Under the pieces are notes generated by a model. That model saw nothing but the letters and a program-made list of their open reading frames with translations, did not search any database and was not told the origin of the DNA. Position numbers and translations under genes: made by a program. A stretch of DNA of 64,000 nucleotides from Xenorhabdus poinarii G6 (GTDB lineage: Bacteria > Pseudomonadota > Gammaproteobacteria > Enterobacterales > Enterobacteriaceae): contig NZ_FO704551.1 in assembly GCF_000968175.1 (NCBI RefSeq), forward strand, positions 868,001 through 932,000, read 5' to 3'. Shown piece by piece: positions 1 to 10,192 of the stretch. Position 1 is the first letter of the stretch. Each line of letters begins with the position of its first letter.

Positions 1-165
1 AAAGGAAGCGAGATATCTTTAGTGACGTTCGAAAAGAGGATAAATATCTCAAGAGATCGCCTGATGAAAAATATGATTAATAATAATTGATTACAGCATA
101 TACCAGTGTTGCAGGGAATACAAAGTCGCATTTAACCGTTGTGAATGCTTCGCTAAAATACGCAG
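1..165. other. Window edge; possible gene tail, otherwise non-coding
   Basis: Two overlapping frames are open from the first base on the plus strand. One ends at 88-90. The other ends at 78-80 and would give a short, charged Lys/Asp/Glu-rich tail. Either could be the C-terminus of a gene outside the window, but about 25 residues are too few to identify it. The rest is AT-rich and holds no feature I can support up to the gyrA terminator. Confidence 0.2.
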
Positions 166-166
166 T

Positions 167-194
167 AAAAAGCAGGCATTAAATGCCTGCTTTG
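167..194 (-). terminator. Rho-independent terminator of gyrA
   Basis: A perfect inverted repeat (GCAGGCAT and its complement, 172-190) is followed on the minus strand by a run of T. It lies about 45 bases beyond the gyrA stop, which suits termination of gyrA. Confidence 0.85.
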
Positions 195-239
195 TGGGAC
201 AGCGATACAGCCGGATTATAATAAGATAAATGAATTTAC

Positions 240-2873
240 TTAATTGATGGGATCATTATTTTCTTCATCAGAAGAAATCGCTGTATTATTCTCCTCATCT
301 TCGTCATCAGGCTCAGCGATGCGTTGTAAGCCGACAACTTTCTCGTCTTCTGCGGTACGGATCAGCGTGACGCCTTGTGTATTACGACCAACAACACTGA
401 CCTCAGACACTCGGGTTCTCACCAGAGTCCCGGCATCCGTGATCATCATGATTTGATCGGTTGGCTCTACCTGGATTGCACCGATCACGTTGCCGTTACG
501 TTCGCTGACTTTAATGGAGATAACCCCCTGAGTCGCACGGGATTTGGTCGGGTATTCGCCTTCGGCTGTGCGTTTACCATAACCATTTTCGGTCACGGTC
601 AGGATTTCACCTTCCCCGCGAGGAATGATCAGTGAAACAACTTTATCCCCTGCACTGAGTTTGATACCACGAACCCCCGTAGCAGTACGACCCATTGCAC
701 GTACACCTTTTACGCGGACAGTGCCATCTTCCAGTGTCTCTTCCTCTTCTTCAAGGAAACGGACAACCTTGCCCTTTGCCGAGAACAGCATGACTTCATT
801 GCTACCGTCTGTCAGGTCAACACCAATTAACTCATCACCTTCATTCAGGTTGACGGCAATGATACCGGCACTGCGTGGACGACTGAATTCGCTGAGTTTG
901 GTTTTCTTAACAACACCACTGGCTGTTGCCATGAAGATATTTAACCCTTCTTCATATTCACGCACCGGTAAGATGGCGGTAATGCGTTCATTCTGATCCA
1001 ATGGCAGCAGGTTAACTATCGGACGGCCGCGAGCACCCCGACTTGCTTCCGGCAATTGATATACTTTCATCCAGTACATTTTGCCTTTATTTGAGAAGCA
1101 GAGAATGGTGTCGTGGGTATTGGCAACCAGCAGACGTTCAATAAAATCTTCTTCTTTGGTACGTGCGGCTGATTTACCCTTGCCACCACGACGCTGGGCT
1201 TCGTAATCGGACAGGGGTTGATATTTGACGTATCCCTGATGGGACAGGGTGACCACAACGTCTTCCTGATTAATCAGATCTTCTAGGTTGATGTCGGCTG
1301 AATTTTCAGTCAGTTCAGTCCGGCGGGCATCATTATATTGCGCTTTGATAGCCAGCAGTTCTTCACGAATGACTTCCATTAAGCGATCTGAATTTTCTAA
1401 AATGAACAGGAGTTCAGCAATCGCTTTCAGCAGATCACGATATTCATCCAGCAGCTTTTCATGTTCAAGACCGGTCAGTTTTTGCAGACGCAGATCTAAA
1501 ATAGCCTGGGCTTGCTGTTCGGTCAGGTAATATTTACCGTCCCGGATGCCGTACTCTGGCTCCAGCCATTCAGGACGAGCTGCATCATCACCGGCCTGTG
1601 CCAGCATCGTGGCAACATTACCCAACTCCCACGCTTGGGAAACCAGGCTGGCTTTTGCTTCAGCCGGCGTGGACGCACGGCGGATCAGTTCGATAACCGG
1701 ATCGATGTTGACGAGCGCAACAGCCAGTGCTTCCAGGATATGAGCACGATCACGCGCTTTACGGAGTTCAAAAATTGTCCGGCGTGTAACGACTTCGCGG
1801 CGATGAGAAACAAAAGCAGAAAGAATATCTTTCAGGTTGAGCAACTTTGGTTGTCCTTGATGCAGGGCAACCATGTTGATACCAAATGAAACTTGTAATT
1901 GAGTCAGTGAATACAGGTTATTCAGAACCACTTCACCCACCGCATCACGTTTTACTTCGATAACGATGCGCATGCCATCTTTATCGGATTCGTCACGCAG
2001 TCCACTGATCCCCTCAATGCGTTTATCTTTGACCAGTTCCGCGATTTTTTCGATCAGTCGGGCTTTATTGACCTGATAAGGAATTTCGTTAACAACAATG
2101 GTTTCACGACCATTTTTCTCATCAGTTTCAATGTTTGCGCGGGCGCGGATATAAATTTTACCACGACCTGTACGGTAGGCTTCCTGAATGCCACGACGAC
2201 CGTTGATAATCGCAGCGGTAGGGAAATCAGGGCCGGGGATATATTCCATCAAGCCTTCAATACTGATGTTTTCATCATCAATATAAGCCAGGCAACCGTT
2301 GATCACCTCAGACAAGTTATGAGGTGGGATGTTAGTTGCCATCCCCACTGCAATCCCGGATGAACCATTGACCAGCAAATTAGGGATACGGGTTGGCATG
2401 ACTTCGGGAATTTGCTCTGTACCATCATAATTGGGTACAAAATCGACCGTTTCTTTTTCTAAATCCGCCAGCAACTCATGGGCAATTTTGGCCATGCGAA
2501 CTTCGGTGTAACGCATCGCTGCCGCAGAATCGCCATCCACCGACCCGAAGTTTCCCTGACCGTCAACCAGCATATAGCGCATGGAGAATGGTTGTGCCAG
2601 ACGAACAATCGTGTCATAAACAGCGCTGTCACCATGTGGATGATATTTACCGATAACATCCCCAACAACGCGGGCTGATTTTTTATAAGGTTTATTCCAA
2701 TCATTTCCCAATACATTCATCGCGAAAAGTACGCGGCGGTGTACTGGCTTCAGTCCGTCGCGAACATCTGGCAGTGCACGTCCAACAATAACGGACATCG
2801 CATAATCCAGATATGAGCTTTTCAGCTCTTCTTCGATATTGACCGGTGTGATTTCTCTCGCAATGTCGCTCAT
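240..2873 (-). CDS. gyrA: DNA gyrase subunit A
   Basis: The 877-residue GyrA is the breakage-reunion subunit of DNA gyrase (A2B2), which introduces negative supercoils with ATP. It follows E. coli GyrA (875 aa) almost residue for residue from [12 protein letters not shown], so I start at 2873 rather than at an upstream in-frame ATG. The catalytic tyrosine is seen in AAAMRYTEV (about residue 122), and the GyrA box QRRGGKG opens the C-terminal DNA-wrapping domain. Ser83 and Asp87 are both wild type ([10 protein letters not shown]), so there is no target-site quinolone resistance at these positions. Compared with E. coli there is a short acidic insert ([12 protein letters not shown], about residue 730) in one blade of the C-terminal propeller, and the acidic tail is shorter. 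It is divergently transcribed from ubiG. Confidence 0.99.
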   Translation of the reverse strand: MSDIAREITPVNIEEELKSSYLDYAMSVIVGRALPDVRDGLKPVHRRVLFAMNVLGNDWNKPYKKSARVVGDVIGKYHPHGDSAVYDTIVRLAQPFSMRYMLVDGQGNFGSVDGDSAAAMRYTEVRMAKIAHELLADLEKETVDFVPNYDGTEQIPEVMPTRIPNLLVNGSSGIAVGMATNIPPHNLSEVINGCLAYIDDENISIEGLMEYIPGPDFPTAAIINGRRGIQEAYRTGRGKIYIRARANIETDEKNGRETIVVNEIPYQVNKARLIEKIAELVKDKRIEGISGLRDESDKDGMRIVIEVKRDAVGEVVLNNLYSLTQLQVSFGINMVALHQGQPKLLNLKDILSAFVSHRREVVTRRTIFELRKARDRAHILEALAVALVNIDPVIELIRRASTPAEAKASLVSQAWELGNVATMLAQAGDDAARPEWLEPEYGIRDGKYYLTEQQAQAILDLRLQKLTGLEHEKLLDEYRDLLKAIAELLFILENSDRLMEVIREELLAIKAQYNDARRTELTENSADINLEDLINQEDVVVTLSHQGYVKYQPLSDYEAQRRGGKGKSAARTKEEDFIERLLVANTHDTILCFSNKGKMYWMKVYQLPEASRGARGRPIVNLLPLDQNERITAILPVREYEEGLNIFMATASGVVKKTKLSEFSRPRSAGIIAVNLNEGDELIGVDLTDGSNEVMLFSAKGKVVRFLEEEEETLEDGTVRVKGVRAMGRTATGVRGIKLSAGDKVVSLIIPRGEGEILTVTENGYGKRTAEGEYPTKSRATQGVISIKVSERNGNVIGAIQVEPTDQIMMITDAGTLVRTRVSEVSVVGRNTQGVTLIRTAEDEKVVGLQRIAEPDDEDEENNTAISSDEENNDPIN

Positions 2874-3020
2874 GGAGCCACTGTCCCTCATACTACGAAT
2901 TCAAAGGCTTAGAATTATACCACAAATTGACAGTTTTATAAAAACCTGATGCGGGTAATTCAAGTTTAAGGCATGTATAATTGTTTTCTATCACACATCC
3001 TCATAATACGGTTACATTTT

Positions 3021-3065
3021 CTGTGAATCAGTTTGCTGTGAACCAGTTTGCTGTGAAACAGTTAC
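3021..3065 (+). repeat. Three tandem 15-bp repeats upstream of ubiG
   Basis: Three imperfect copies of CTGTGAAYCAGTTTG stand head to tail at 3021-3035, 3036-3050 and 3051-3065, ending next to the ubiG ribosome-binding site. They are translatable in frame with ubiG from an upstream ATG, but UbiG homology begins only at 3083. They could be a regulatory repeat or replication slippage. Confidence 0.75.
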
Positions 3066-3082
3066 CAGGAGCACTATTACTG

Positions 3083-3817
3083 ATGAACGTCAAAACGCCC
3101 GATTCACACATTCCATCTCATGCCAATGTGGATCAACAGGAAATCGAAAAATTTGAAGCCGTTGCTTCTCGTTGGTGGGATCTTGACGGTGAATTCAAAC
3201 CGTTACACCGTATCAACCCACTGCGCCTGAATTATATTTTACAACGGGCTGATGGCCTTTTTGGGAAAAAGGTACTGGATGTTGGATGTGGCGGTGGCAT
3301 CCTGTCAGAAAGCATGGCGCGTGAAGGTGCGGAAGTGACGGGGCTGGATATGGGGTTTGAACCTCTGCAAGTCGCCCGTTTGCATGCGCTGGAATCCGGT
3401 GTTTCGGTGTCTTATGTTCAGGAAACGGTGGAAAACCACGCAGCGCAGTACCAACGTACTTATGATGTGGTCACTTGCCTGGAAATGCTTGAGCATGTCC
3501 CCGATCCAGAGTCCGTAGTTCGGGCCTGTGCCAAATTAGTCAAACCGGGTGGTCATGTTTTCTTTTCAACCATTAACCGGAACAGAAAAGCCTGGTTGAT
3601 GGCGGTTGTCGGTGCCGAATATATTTTAAAAATGGTGCCAAAAGGCACGCATGATGCAAAAAAATTCATTCGTCCTTCCGAAATGATTAGCTGGATCGAT
3701 AAGACGACGTTGAAAGAGCAGCATATTATTGGTTTACATTACAATCTGTTAACAGATAAGTTTCGCCTTGGGCGTAATGTTGATGTGAATTATATGTTAC
3801 ATACTCAATCCGTCTAA
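3083..3817 (+). CDS. ubiG: Ubiquinone biosynthesis O-methyltransferase UbiG
   Basis: A 244-residue class I SAM-dependent methyltransferase that carries out both O-methylations of the ubiquinone ring. The SAM-binding glycine motif is [13 protein letters not shown] (about residues 58-70), and [11 protein letters not shown] is the post-I region typical of UbiG. Length matches E. coli UbiG (240 aa). An in-frame ATG lies 34 codons upstream, but that extension is made of the 15-bp tandem repeats and looks non-native. The ATG at 3083 has AGGAG upstream and starts the conserved part. It diverges from gyrA, as in other enterobacteria. Confidence 0.97.
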   Translation: MNVKTPDSHIPSHANVDQQEIEKFEAVASRWWDLDGEFKPLHRINPLRLNYILQRADGLFGKKVLDVGCGGGILSESMAREGAEVTGLDMGFEPLQVARLHALESGVSVSYVQETVENHAAQYQRTYDVVTCLEMLEHVPDPESVVRACAKLVKPGGHVFFSTINRNRKAWLMAVVGAEYILKMVPKGTHDAKKFIRPSEMISWIDKTTLKEQHIIGLHYNLLTDKFRLGRNVDVNYMLHTQSV

Positions 3818-3966
3818 TGATGTCAATTATTTGTTAAAAGATTAAGAAAGCGGCAATTAGATCTTATTTTTAAGATTTTATTTTTCCTGTTCCGCCGATA
3901 GCTTTATGAAAGTAACACCAAGTAACTACGCAGGTTATCGGCGCTTTACCAAAATTAATCCTCAAG

Positions 3967-3975
3967 TTATCCACA
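3967..3975 (+). promoter_or_regulatory. DnaA box upstream of nrdA
   Basis: TTATCCACA is a perfect match to the strong DnaA box consensus. A weaker candidate (TTGTACACT, 3989-3997) lies 22 bases on. DnaA binding at the nrdAB promoter is known in E. coli and links dNTP supply to replication. Conservation of that control here is inference from the site and its position about 310 bases before nrdA. Confidence 0.7.
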
Positions 3976-4045
3976 AAACTTCTCGATTTTGTACACTTGA
4001 TAAAACCCGAAATTAACATTATCTTGTTATTACCGTTTTAATCAC

Positions 4046-4061
4046 CCCCTATATATTGTGT
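4046..4061 (+). promoter_or_regulatory. NrdR-box-like operator upstream of nrdA
   Basis: The 16-mer CCCCTATATATTGTGT fits the NrdR box consensus (acaCwAtATaTwGtgt) at 14 of 16 positions. NrdR is the ATP/dATP-sensing repressor of ribonucleotide reductase operons and usually binds paired boxes. The sequence about 30 bp upstream is only a weak match, so the pair is not certain. Confidence 0.6.
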
Positions 4062-4282
4062 TTCTTGTCATCTTGTCGTAGCGACTAATCGCAACGAAGA
4101 GTCACAGCAGCAGTTGCAATGGACGTAGCGAAACAGTAACAAAACAGTAGTGAATTGTCGCTAAACCCCGACTGGCCCTCAGCCATTCTGGGTGCATCGT
4201 GCTGTCAAGAGGTCAAGCAAAACAGTGTCAAGTAAAACAATATAGATAGGTGGGATACGAAAAGAGAGAAGGTGTATTTCCC

Positions 4283-6574
4283 ATGAACCAGAGTCTGCTA
4301 GTTACCAAACGTGATGGACATAAAGAACAAATTGATCTTGATAAAATTCACCGGGTTGTGGCCTGGGCTGCCGAAGGTCTGAAAAATGTCTCAGTGTCAC
4401 AAGTAGAGCTGCGTTCCCAGATCCAATTTTACGATGGCATCAAAACCTCCGATATCCATGAAACCATGATCAAAGCAGCGGCTGACCTCATCTCCGGTGA
4501 TGCGCCTGATTATCAGTATCTGGCGGCCCGTCTGGCGATTTTCCATCTGCGTAAAAAAGCCTATGGTCAGTTTGAGCCACCGGCATTGTATGACCATGTT
4601 GTAAAAATGGTTGAGCTGGGTAAATACGATAAACATTTGCTGGAAGATTATACTCAGGAAGAATTCGAGCAAATGAATGGTTTTATTGATCATTTGCGTG
4701 ATATGGATTTCTCCTATGCTGCGGTCAAACAGTTGGAAGGGAAGTACTTAGTACAAAATCGTGTGACGGGGGAGATTTACGAAAGTGCTCAGTTCCTCTA
4801 CATGCTGGTTGCTGCGTGCTTATTTGCCTCTTATCCAAAAGAAACACGTCTGGACTATATCCGTCGTTTCTATGATGCGATCTCCACCTTTAAAATTTCG
4901 CTGCCAACGCCAATCATGGCGGGGGTTCGTACCCCCACGCGTCAATTCAGCTCCTGTGTACTGATTGAGTGTGGTGATAGCCTGGATTCAATTAATGCAA
5001 CATCCAGTGCCATTGTTAAATATGTGTCTCAGCGTGCCGGTATTGGGGTGAATGCGGGTCGTATCCGTGCATTGGGTAGCCCAATCCGTGGTGGTGAAGC
5101 GTTCCACACCGGGTGTATCCCATTCTACAAACATTTTCAGACGGCGGTGAAATCGTGTTCTCAGGGCGGCGTCCGTGGTGGTGCGGCCACACTGTTCTAC
5201 CCATTGTGGCATCTGGAAGTAGAAAGCCTGCTGGTACTGAAAAACAACCGTGGTGTTGAAGGCAACCGCGTTCGTCACATGGATTACGGTGTACAGGTTA
5301 ACAAACTGATGTATGAGCGTCTGATTAAAGGAGAAGAGATTTCGCTGTTCAGTCCGTCTGATGTTCCTGGGCTGTACGACGCATTCTTTGCGGATCAGGC
5401 GGAATTTGAACGTCTGTATACTCAGTATGAAAATGACAGCAATCTCCGTAAGCAGCGCATTAAAGCGGTGGAGCTGTTCTCTCTGATGATGCAAGAACGT
5501 GCTTCTACTGGCCGTATTTATATTCAGAATGTTGACCACTGCAATACTCACAGCCCGTTTGATCCGGCGGTTGCACCTGTTCGTCAATCGAACTTGTGTC
5601 TGGAAATTGCCTTGCCAACGAAGCCCTTGAACGATATTAACGATGAAAATGGCGAAATTGCACTGTGTACACTGTCCGCCTTTAATTTAGGCGCTATTGA
5701 CAATCTGGCTGAACTGGAAGAGCTGGCGCAGTTGGCCGTTCGCGCCCTGGACGCTTTGCTGGATTATCAAGATTACCCCATTATTGCGGCGAAACAAGGC
5801 TCGATGGGGCGGCGAACGCTGGGCATCGGCGTGATTAACTTCGCTTATTATCTGGCGAAACATGGCGTACGTTATTCTGATGGCAGCGCGAATAACCTGA
5901 CTCACAAAACGTTTGAAGCTATTCAGTATTATCTGTTAAAAGCCTCAAATGCATTGGCAAAAGAGAAAGGTGCTTGCCCGTGGTTTAACGAAACGACGTA
6001 TGCACAAGGGATTTTGCCGATTGATACGTATAAAAAGACACTGGATTCACTGACCAGTGAGCCTTTGCATATGGATTGGGAAGCACTGCGTAGTGATATT
6101 ACGCAATACGGTCTGCGCAACTCAACATTGTCAGCCTTGATGCCATCAGAGACTTCTTCGCAAATCTCCAATGCAACCAACGGCATTGAACCCCCGCGTG
6201 GTTATATCAGTGTGAAAGCCTCCAAGGACGGTATCCTGCGCCAAGTTGTCCCCGATTACGATCTTCTAAAAGGGGCTTACGAACTGTTGTGGCAAATGCC
6301 GAGCAATGATGGCTACTTACAACTGGTTGGCATCATGCAGAAATTTATCGATCAGTCGATTTCTGCCAATACTAACTATGATCCGGCCCGTTTCCCTAAC
6401 GGAAAGGTTCCAATGAACCAATTGCTGAAAGATTTACTGCTTGCTTACAAATATGGTGTGAAAACATTGTATTACCACAATACTCGTGATGGAGCAGAAG
6501 ATGTTCAGGGTGATCTGGAGGAAGTTGTTGAGTCAGCTGATTCAGATTGTGAAGGCGGCGCGTGTAAGATTTAA
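4283..6574 (+). CDS. nrdA: Class Ia ribonucleotide reductase, large subunit
   Basis: The 763-residue alpha subunit reduces NDPs to dNDPs in the cytosol together with NrdB. It begins MNQSLLVTKRDG, as in E. coli NrdA (761 aa). An in-frame ATG 11 codons upstream is less likely because GAGAGAAGG stands well placed before 4283. The N-terminal ATP cone is present. Active-site cysteines are seen in RQFSSCVL (225-equivalent), SNLCLEIAL (439) and IALCTLS (462), the radical-transfer pair in TLYYHNTRDG, and the C-terminal redox cysteines in CEGGACKI. The gene is first in nrdA-nrdB-yfaE and is preceded by DnaA- and NrdR-type sites. Confidence 0.99.
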   Translation: MNQSLLVTKRDGHKEQIDLDKIHRVVAWAAEGLKNVSVSQVELRSQIQFYDGIKTSDIHETMIKAAADLISGDAPDYQYLAARLAIFHLRKKAYGQFEPPALYDHVVKMVELGKYDKHLLEDYTQEEFEQMNGFIDHLRDMDFSYAAVKQLEGKYLVQNRVTGEIYESAQFLYMLVAACLFASYPKETRLDYIRRFYDAISTFKISLPTPIMAGVRTPTRQFSSCVLIECGDSLDSINATSSAIVKYVSQRAGIGVNAGRIRALGSPIRGGEAFHTGCIPFYKHFQTAVKSCSQGGVRGGAATLFYPLWHLEVESLLVLKNNRGVEGNRVRHMDYGVQVNKLMYERLIKGEEISLFSPSDVPGLYDAFFADQAEFERLYTQYENDSNLRKQRIKAVELFSLMMQERASTGRIYIQNVDHCNTHSPFDPAVAPVRQSNLCLEIALPTKPLNDINDENGEIALCTLSAFNLGAIDNLAELEELAQLAVRALDALLDYQDYPIIAAKQGSMGRRTLGIGVINFAYYLAKHGVRYSDGSANNLTHKTFEAIQYYLLKASNALAKEKGACPWFNETTYAQGILPIDTYKKTLDSLTSEPLHMDWEALRSDITQYGLRNSTLSALMPSETSSQISNATNGIEPPRGYISVKASKDGILRQVVPDYDLLKGAYELLWQMPSNDGYLQLVGIMQKFIDQSISANTNYDPARFPNGKVPMNQLLKDLLLAYKYGVKTLYYHNTRDGAEDVQGDLEEVVESADSDCEGGACKI

Positions 6575-6586
6575 TTTGAGGAAGCT

Positions 6587-7717
6587 ATGTCCTATACCAC
6601 TTTTTCACAAGTAAAAAATGATCAGCTACAAGAACCAATGTTTTTCGGTCAGTCTGTTAATGTGGCGCGTTTTGATCAGCAGAAATATCCGATTTTCGAG
6701 AAGTTGATTGAAAAACAACTCTCTTTCTTCTGGCGTCCAGAAGAAGTCGATGTTTCCCGTGATCGGATTGACTATAACGCACTGCCAGATCATGAAAAAC
6801 ATATTTTCATCAGCAACCTGAAATACCAGACGTTGTTGGATTCCATTCAGGGTCGTAGCCCGAATGTGGCTTTTTTGCCGTTGATTTCCATTCCAGAACT
6901 GGAAACCTGGGTTGAAACGTGGTCGTTTTCAGAAACGATTCACTCGCGTTCTTATACGCACATTATCCGCAATATCGTCAACGATCCTGCTATCGTATTT
7001 GATGATATCGTGGAAAACGAACAGATTCTCAAACGCGCCCAAGATATTTCCGCGTATTACGATGATCTGATCAAAATGACCAACTATTATCATATGTTGG
7101 GTGAAGGAACATACCATGTTGCCGATGAAACGATCACCATTAGTCTGCGTGAACTGAAAAAGCAACTGTACTTGTGTTTGATGAGTGTGAATGCTTTGGA
7201 AGCTATCCGTTTTTATGTCAGTTTTGCATGTTCATTTGCGTTTGCTGAACGTGAACTGATGGAAGGCAATGCCAAAATCATCAAATTGATTGCCCGTGAT
7301 GAAGCCCTGCATTTAACAGGCACGCAGCACATGTTGAATTTGTTGCGCTCTGGTCAGGATGATCCTGAAATGGCAGACATTGCCAAAGAGTGTGAACAAG
7401 AGTGCTACGAACTGTTTGTACAGGCTGCAGAACAGGAAAAAGAGTGGGCTGATTATCTGTTTAAAGATGGCTCCATGATCGGCCTGAACAAAGATATTTT
7501 GTGTCAGTATGTCGAATATATCACCAATATTCGTATGCAGGCCGTTGGCTTGAAGTTACCGTTTGAAGCTCGTTCTAATCCGATCCCGTGGATTAATGCG
7601 TGGCTGGTTTCTGACAATGTTCAAGTGGCTCCACAGGAAGTCGAAGTCAGCTCTTACCTGGTTGGTCAGATTGATTCGGAAGTCAATACTGAGGATCTCA
7701 GCGGTTTCGAACTCTGA
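6587..7717 (+). CDS. nrdB: Class Ia ribonucleotide reductase, small subunit
   Basis: The 376-residue beta subunit (E. coli NrdB length) carries the diiron centre and the stable tyrosyl radical that starts ribonucleotide reduction in NrdA. Ferritin-like helices with the expected iron ligands are visible, for example in [14 protein letters not shown] and [13 protein letters not shown]. It lies 12 bases after nrdA with GAGGAAG as ribosome-binding site and is followed directly by yfaE, which maintains its cofactor. Confidence 0.99.
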   Translation: MSYTTFSQVKNDQLQEPMFFGQSVNVARFDQQKYPIFEKLIEKQLSFFWRPEEVDVSRDRIDYNALPDHEKHIFISNLKYQTLLDSIQGRSPNVAFLPLISIPELETWVETWSFSETIHSRSYTHIIRNIVNDPAIVFDDIVENEQILKRAQDISAYYDDLIKMTNYYHMLGEGTYHVADETITISLRELKKQLYLCLMSVNALEAIRFYVSFACSFAFAERELMEGNAKIIKLIARDEALHLTGTQHMLNLLRSGQDDPEMADIAKECEQECYELFVQAAEQEKEWADYLFKDGSMIGLNKDILCQYVEYITNIRMQAVGLKLPFEARSNPIPWINAWLVSDNVQVAPQEVEVSSYLVGQIDSEVNTEDLSGFEL

Positions 7718-7718
7718 T

Positions 7719-7985
7719 ATGGCTGATTACAAAATCACCCTGCCATCACGGCAGGGGTTATATGTTCATTATTCCTCTGGCTTCCACGGTAATCTGTTGG
7801 AAGCGTTGGAACACGGGAAAGTTCAGCTTGAATACCAATGTCGACAAGGGTATTGCGGCTCTTGCCGTGTGCGTTTGCTGAAAGGGAAAGTCGGGTATCC
7901 TTGTAAACCATTAGCCTTTGTTAATGAAGGGGAAATTTTGCCTTGTAGCTGTTATCCATTGACAGATATTGAAATTGAGCCATAA
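7719..7985 (+). CDS. yfaE: 2Fe-2S ferredoxin-like protein YfaE
   Basis: An 88-residue plant-type [2Fe-2S] ferredoxin that supplies electrons for maintenance of the NrdB diiron-tyrosyl cofactor. The cluster ligands are seen in CRQGYCGSC (CX4CX2C) and in the later PCSCYP. The start is one base after the nrdB stop; a longer in-frame reading begins inside nrdB and is not credible. It is last in the operon and is followed by a strong terminator. Confidence 0.95.
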   Translation: MADYKITLPSRQGLYVHYSSGFHGNLLEALEHGKVQLEYQCRQGYCGSCRVRLLKGKVGYPCKPLAFVNEGEILPCSCYPLTDIEIEP

Positions 7986-8040
7986 TTTTTTTGATTGGGT
8001 GTGTTGTTCTAAAATTTGAATACTTTTCTTCATTAAACTA

Positions 8041-8074
8041 AAAAAAGACACTTGTTTGACAAGCGTCTTTTTTT
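8041..8074 (+). terminator. Rho-independent terminator of nrdA-nrdB-yfaE
   Basis: GACACTTGT and ACAAGCGTC form a 9-bp stem with one G-U pair and a TTG loop (8047-8067), followed by seven T. An A-run precedes the stem, so it may also stop minus-strand transcripts. Confidence 0.9.
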
Positions 8075-8648
8075 ATCTAACCACGATGTATATTACCCAA
8101 ATATACCCACTGATTTATTATTACTATTGTGTCTCAAAATATGCTTGAGGAAGTGGCTTGATATTGGCTGCCCTCTTTTTCGTGGAAAGAGTAATATGAT
8201 GCAGGCTTACATAAAATGCGTTGCTGACAACCGGATAACAACGTCATGTACGTTTGAGAGGAAAGATTTTACAGATTTCATGATGATTTCCTTCGAGGGT
8301 TATAAATTGTGATTTACTTCACGAAAATCTAAATTCTGAAGAGGATTTTATGCTCAAAACAAAAAGAGTCAAGGAATTTATTAAAATATTTTTTTAAAAT
8401 TAAAAAAAATTTGCATTAAAAATTAACTTGTTGAAATTTAATGTTTTTATTAGGTGTGATTTGCGTTGTAGTTTTATTATTCTGTTGCTACTGTCAGTTT
8501 TTATGGTGGTTTTTTCATCTGGCCTTGATCTGTTAGGCGTTTTTTAAACGAAAATGATGTTCATATTCAATCTAATCGTAGAAAAAATGAGCGCAAAAAA
8601 ACGTGGTTGCTTCCCTCCCAACCAGGCGAGGGATGACGGTATTTTTTG
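8075..8648. other. AT-rich intergenic region
   Basis: No convincing gene in 570 bases. Short ORFs on both strands lack ribosome-binding sites and recognisable composition. 8370-8470 is very AT-rich. The stretch separates the conserved core block from the variable region. Confidence 0.5.
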
Positions 8649-8825
8649 CTAAATCTCTGATGGTCCATTTTGCAATACAACACGATAGTCATCGATATTT
8701 TCGAAAATTTTTTCACTCTTATCCCAATAAGGATTATAAGAAGGAACGGAAATAAACCCGGCATCTTGCATTGATTTTATTTGTTTCTGCAATCTTAGCC
8801 AGATTATCTGTTGCTTCATTAAAAG
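8649..8825 (-). pseudogene. VOC/glyoxalase-superfamily C-terminal fragment, frameshifted
   Basis: The minus strand encodes the typical end of a vicinal-oxygen-chelate protein: GFISVPSYNPYWDKSEKIFE, then a DDYRVVLQN segment and a stop at 8649-8651. The preceding residues (EATDNLAKIAETNKI) are in another frame, so there is an indel near 8770, and the N-terminal half is absent. The fragment abuts the AA10 gene stop. It is a remnant of a dioxygenase/glyoxalase-like gene. Confidence 0.65.
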
Positions 8826-8828
8826 AGA

Positions 8829-9422
8829 TTATTCAATATCAGCATCAATAACCTGATAGAAAGCATTATTGGTATCAGCAATTGTCCATATACCGAGAAT
8901 AACATGATATCCTGAGCGCTCAGGAACATCACAGGTTAAACTAACATGTAGGGTTGGCTGTTTTCCGCCATCAGAACGTTCACAGAAGGGGGTGAGATCA
9001 AACTGATCTCGCGTCAGAGGCTTGTTGGCATCCCAGTCCGGTTTAGTGATAAAGAATTGCCATGAATCTGTACTATGACGGGCTGTGAGTGTCCATTTAA
9101 ATTCAGTGCTGCCTTTATTGACGGTAACATGATGCCAGCGGTCTGCACTTTGTTCATTGAGCTGTTTAAATTGACCCACGCCACCACTGGCAATTTGTCC
9201 ATCGGGTGGACCACCCAGAGGGAAACCTTTGGGGCCTTCAACTGATTGTGGTTCATACATAACTGGCCCACAATTCTTATTAGTCCCTTTTTGACATAAA
9301 ATGGCTCTGCTTGGTGGTGTATCTATATATCCGTGCCGTAAAGTGGGTTCTGCAAGGCTAGAAAAGGGGATCGCAATAAGAGCTGTCAATTTCACTAAAA
9401 GTAATGACTTTTTAATGTTCAT
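8829..9422 (-). CDS. AA10 lytic polysaccharide monooxygenase (chitin-binding protein)
   Basis: A 197-residue secreted copper enzyme of CAZy family AA10, the class that oxidatively cleaves chitin and aids entry through insect or crustacean cuticle. The mature-type start HGYIDTPPSRA is present, with the second copper histidine in LTARHSTDSWQFFITK and the axial-region phenylalanine in NNAFYQVIDADI. Four cysteines suit two disulfides. There is no separate carbohydrate-binding module. Oddity: the likely signal peptidase site (SSLA/EP, after residue 24) lies five residues before the histidine that must be N-terminal in the active enzyme. A monocistronic gene is likely. Confidence 0.93.
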   Translation of the reverse strand: MNIKKSLLLVKLTALIAIPFSSLAEPTLRHGYIDTPPSRAILCQKGTNKNCGPVMYEPQSVEGPKGFPLGGPPDGQIASGGVGQFKQLNEQSADRWHHVTVNKGSTEFKWTLTARHSTDSWQFFITKPDWDANKPLTRDQFDLTPFCERSDGGKQPTLHVSLTCDVPERSGYHVILGIWTIADTNNAFYQVIDADIE

Positions 9423-9641
9423 AATAAATTTCCTATTTTTTCTATACTTAACTGAAAAATAAGTGAACGGGATTTTTTTGTGATGTTAATTAAATGAGTA
9501 AATTGACTTCTTATAGAAATGGGTAGAAACATTTATAGCAAAATGGGTTGATTATTAAATGATTAAATTATGATAGAGGTCTGTCAGAAAGATATTATTG
9601 AGAGGTGTGATGGTTGTTTTTATGCGATGAAAGGTAATAAG

Positions 9642-9667
9642 AAAAAACCTCCCAAAATTGAGGGAGG
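9642..9667 (-). terminator. Orphan minus-strand terminator
   Basis: GGGAGG and CCTCCC (9662-9667 and 9648-9653) form a stem whose minus-strand copy is followed by six T (9642-9647). No gene on the minus strand ends here. Either a small RNA is transcribed from the 9,670-10,000 region or the terminator is a relic. Confidence 0.7.
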
Positions 9668-10192
9668 CTAAGAACGAAATAACAAGAAAATGAGGGCGTG
9701 CTAAGAAAATAAAAATTTTAGTGCACATCAATTAAAATAGCCCCAAATGGGAGAATATGCAATCACATCCACTACCGCATGTAGTTAACCGTCACTCGAT
9801 ATTGAGCTACGGGCAGTATGCTGATTTTCCTGTTTCGGTATTCTTTGCATGCTAAGTACAAAAGATGGCAAAAGCCTCTATAGGGGGGTAAAAAAGTACC
9901 TTGCCAGGGAGTGCTTCTTTTCAGCGTAAACAGGTTTATCAGGGCAATTATAGTGCTCGTCCCAGATATTGTTCAGGTATCAGCCGCTAATTTAGCAAGT
10001 CCATTTTGCATGGTTTGTAATAATGAAACGAAGTCATGACTGAAATTTATTTACAAAATACACGATTACGATAGGATTAACTCATTGAGTTCTATCTGAT
10101 TAAACATCATCGAGAACTAAGTGCTGCATTTTAATTGCTGCATATACATTATGCTGTAGATATTACATTGAATCATATTATTAGAGGTAGTC
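9668..10192. other. Non-coding gap, possible sRNA gene
   Basis: No ORF above about 30 codons with a ribosome-binding site. The right part carries the promoter for the gene at 10193. On the minus strand it is the only possible source of transcripts reaching the terminator at 9642-9667, so a small RNA gene of 100-250 nt is possible. Confidence 0.35.

Noticed and set aside
2400..2700. Quinolone-resistance mutation in gyrA
   Set aside because: Ser83 and Asp87 are both present.
8052..8312. 86-codon ORF after yfaE
   Set aside because: It begins inside the terminator and has no ribosome-binding site or plausible composition.
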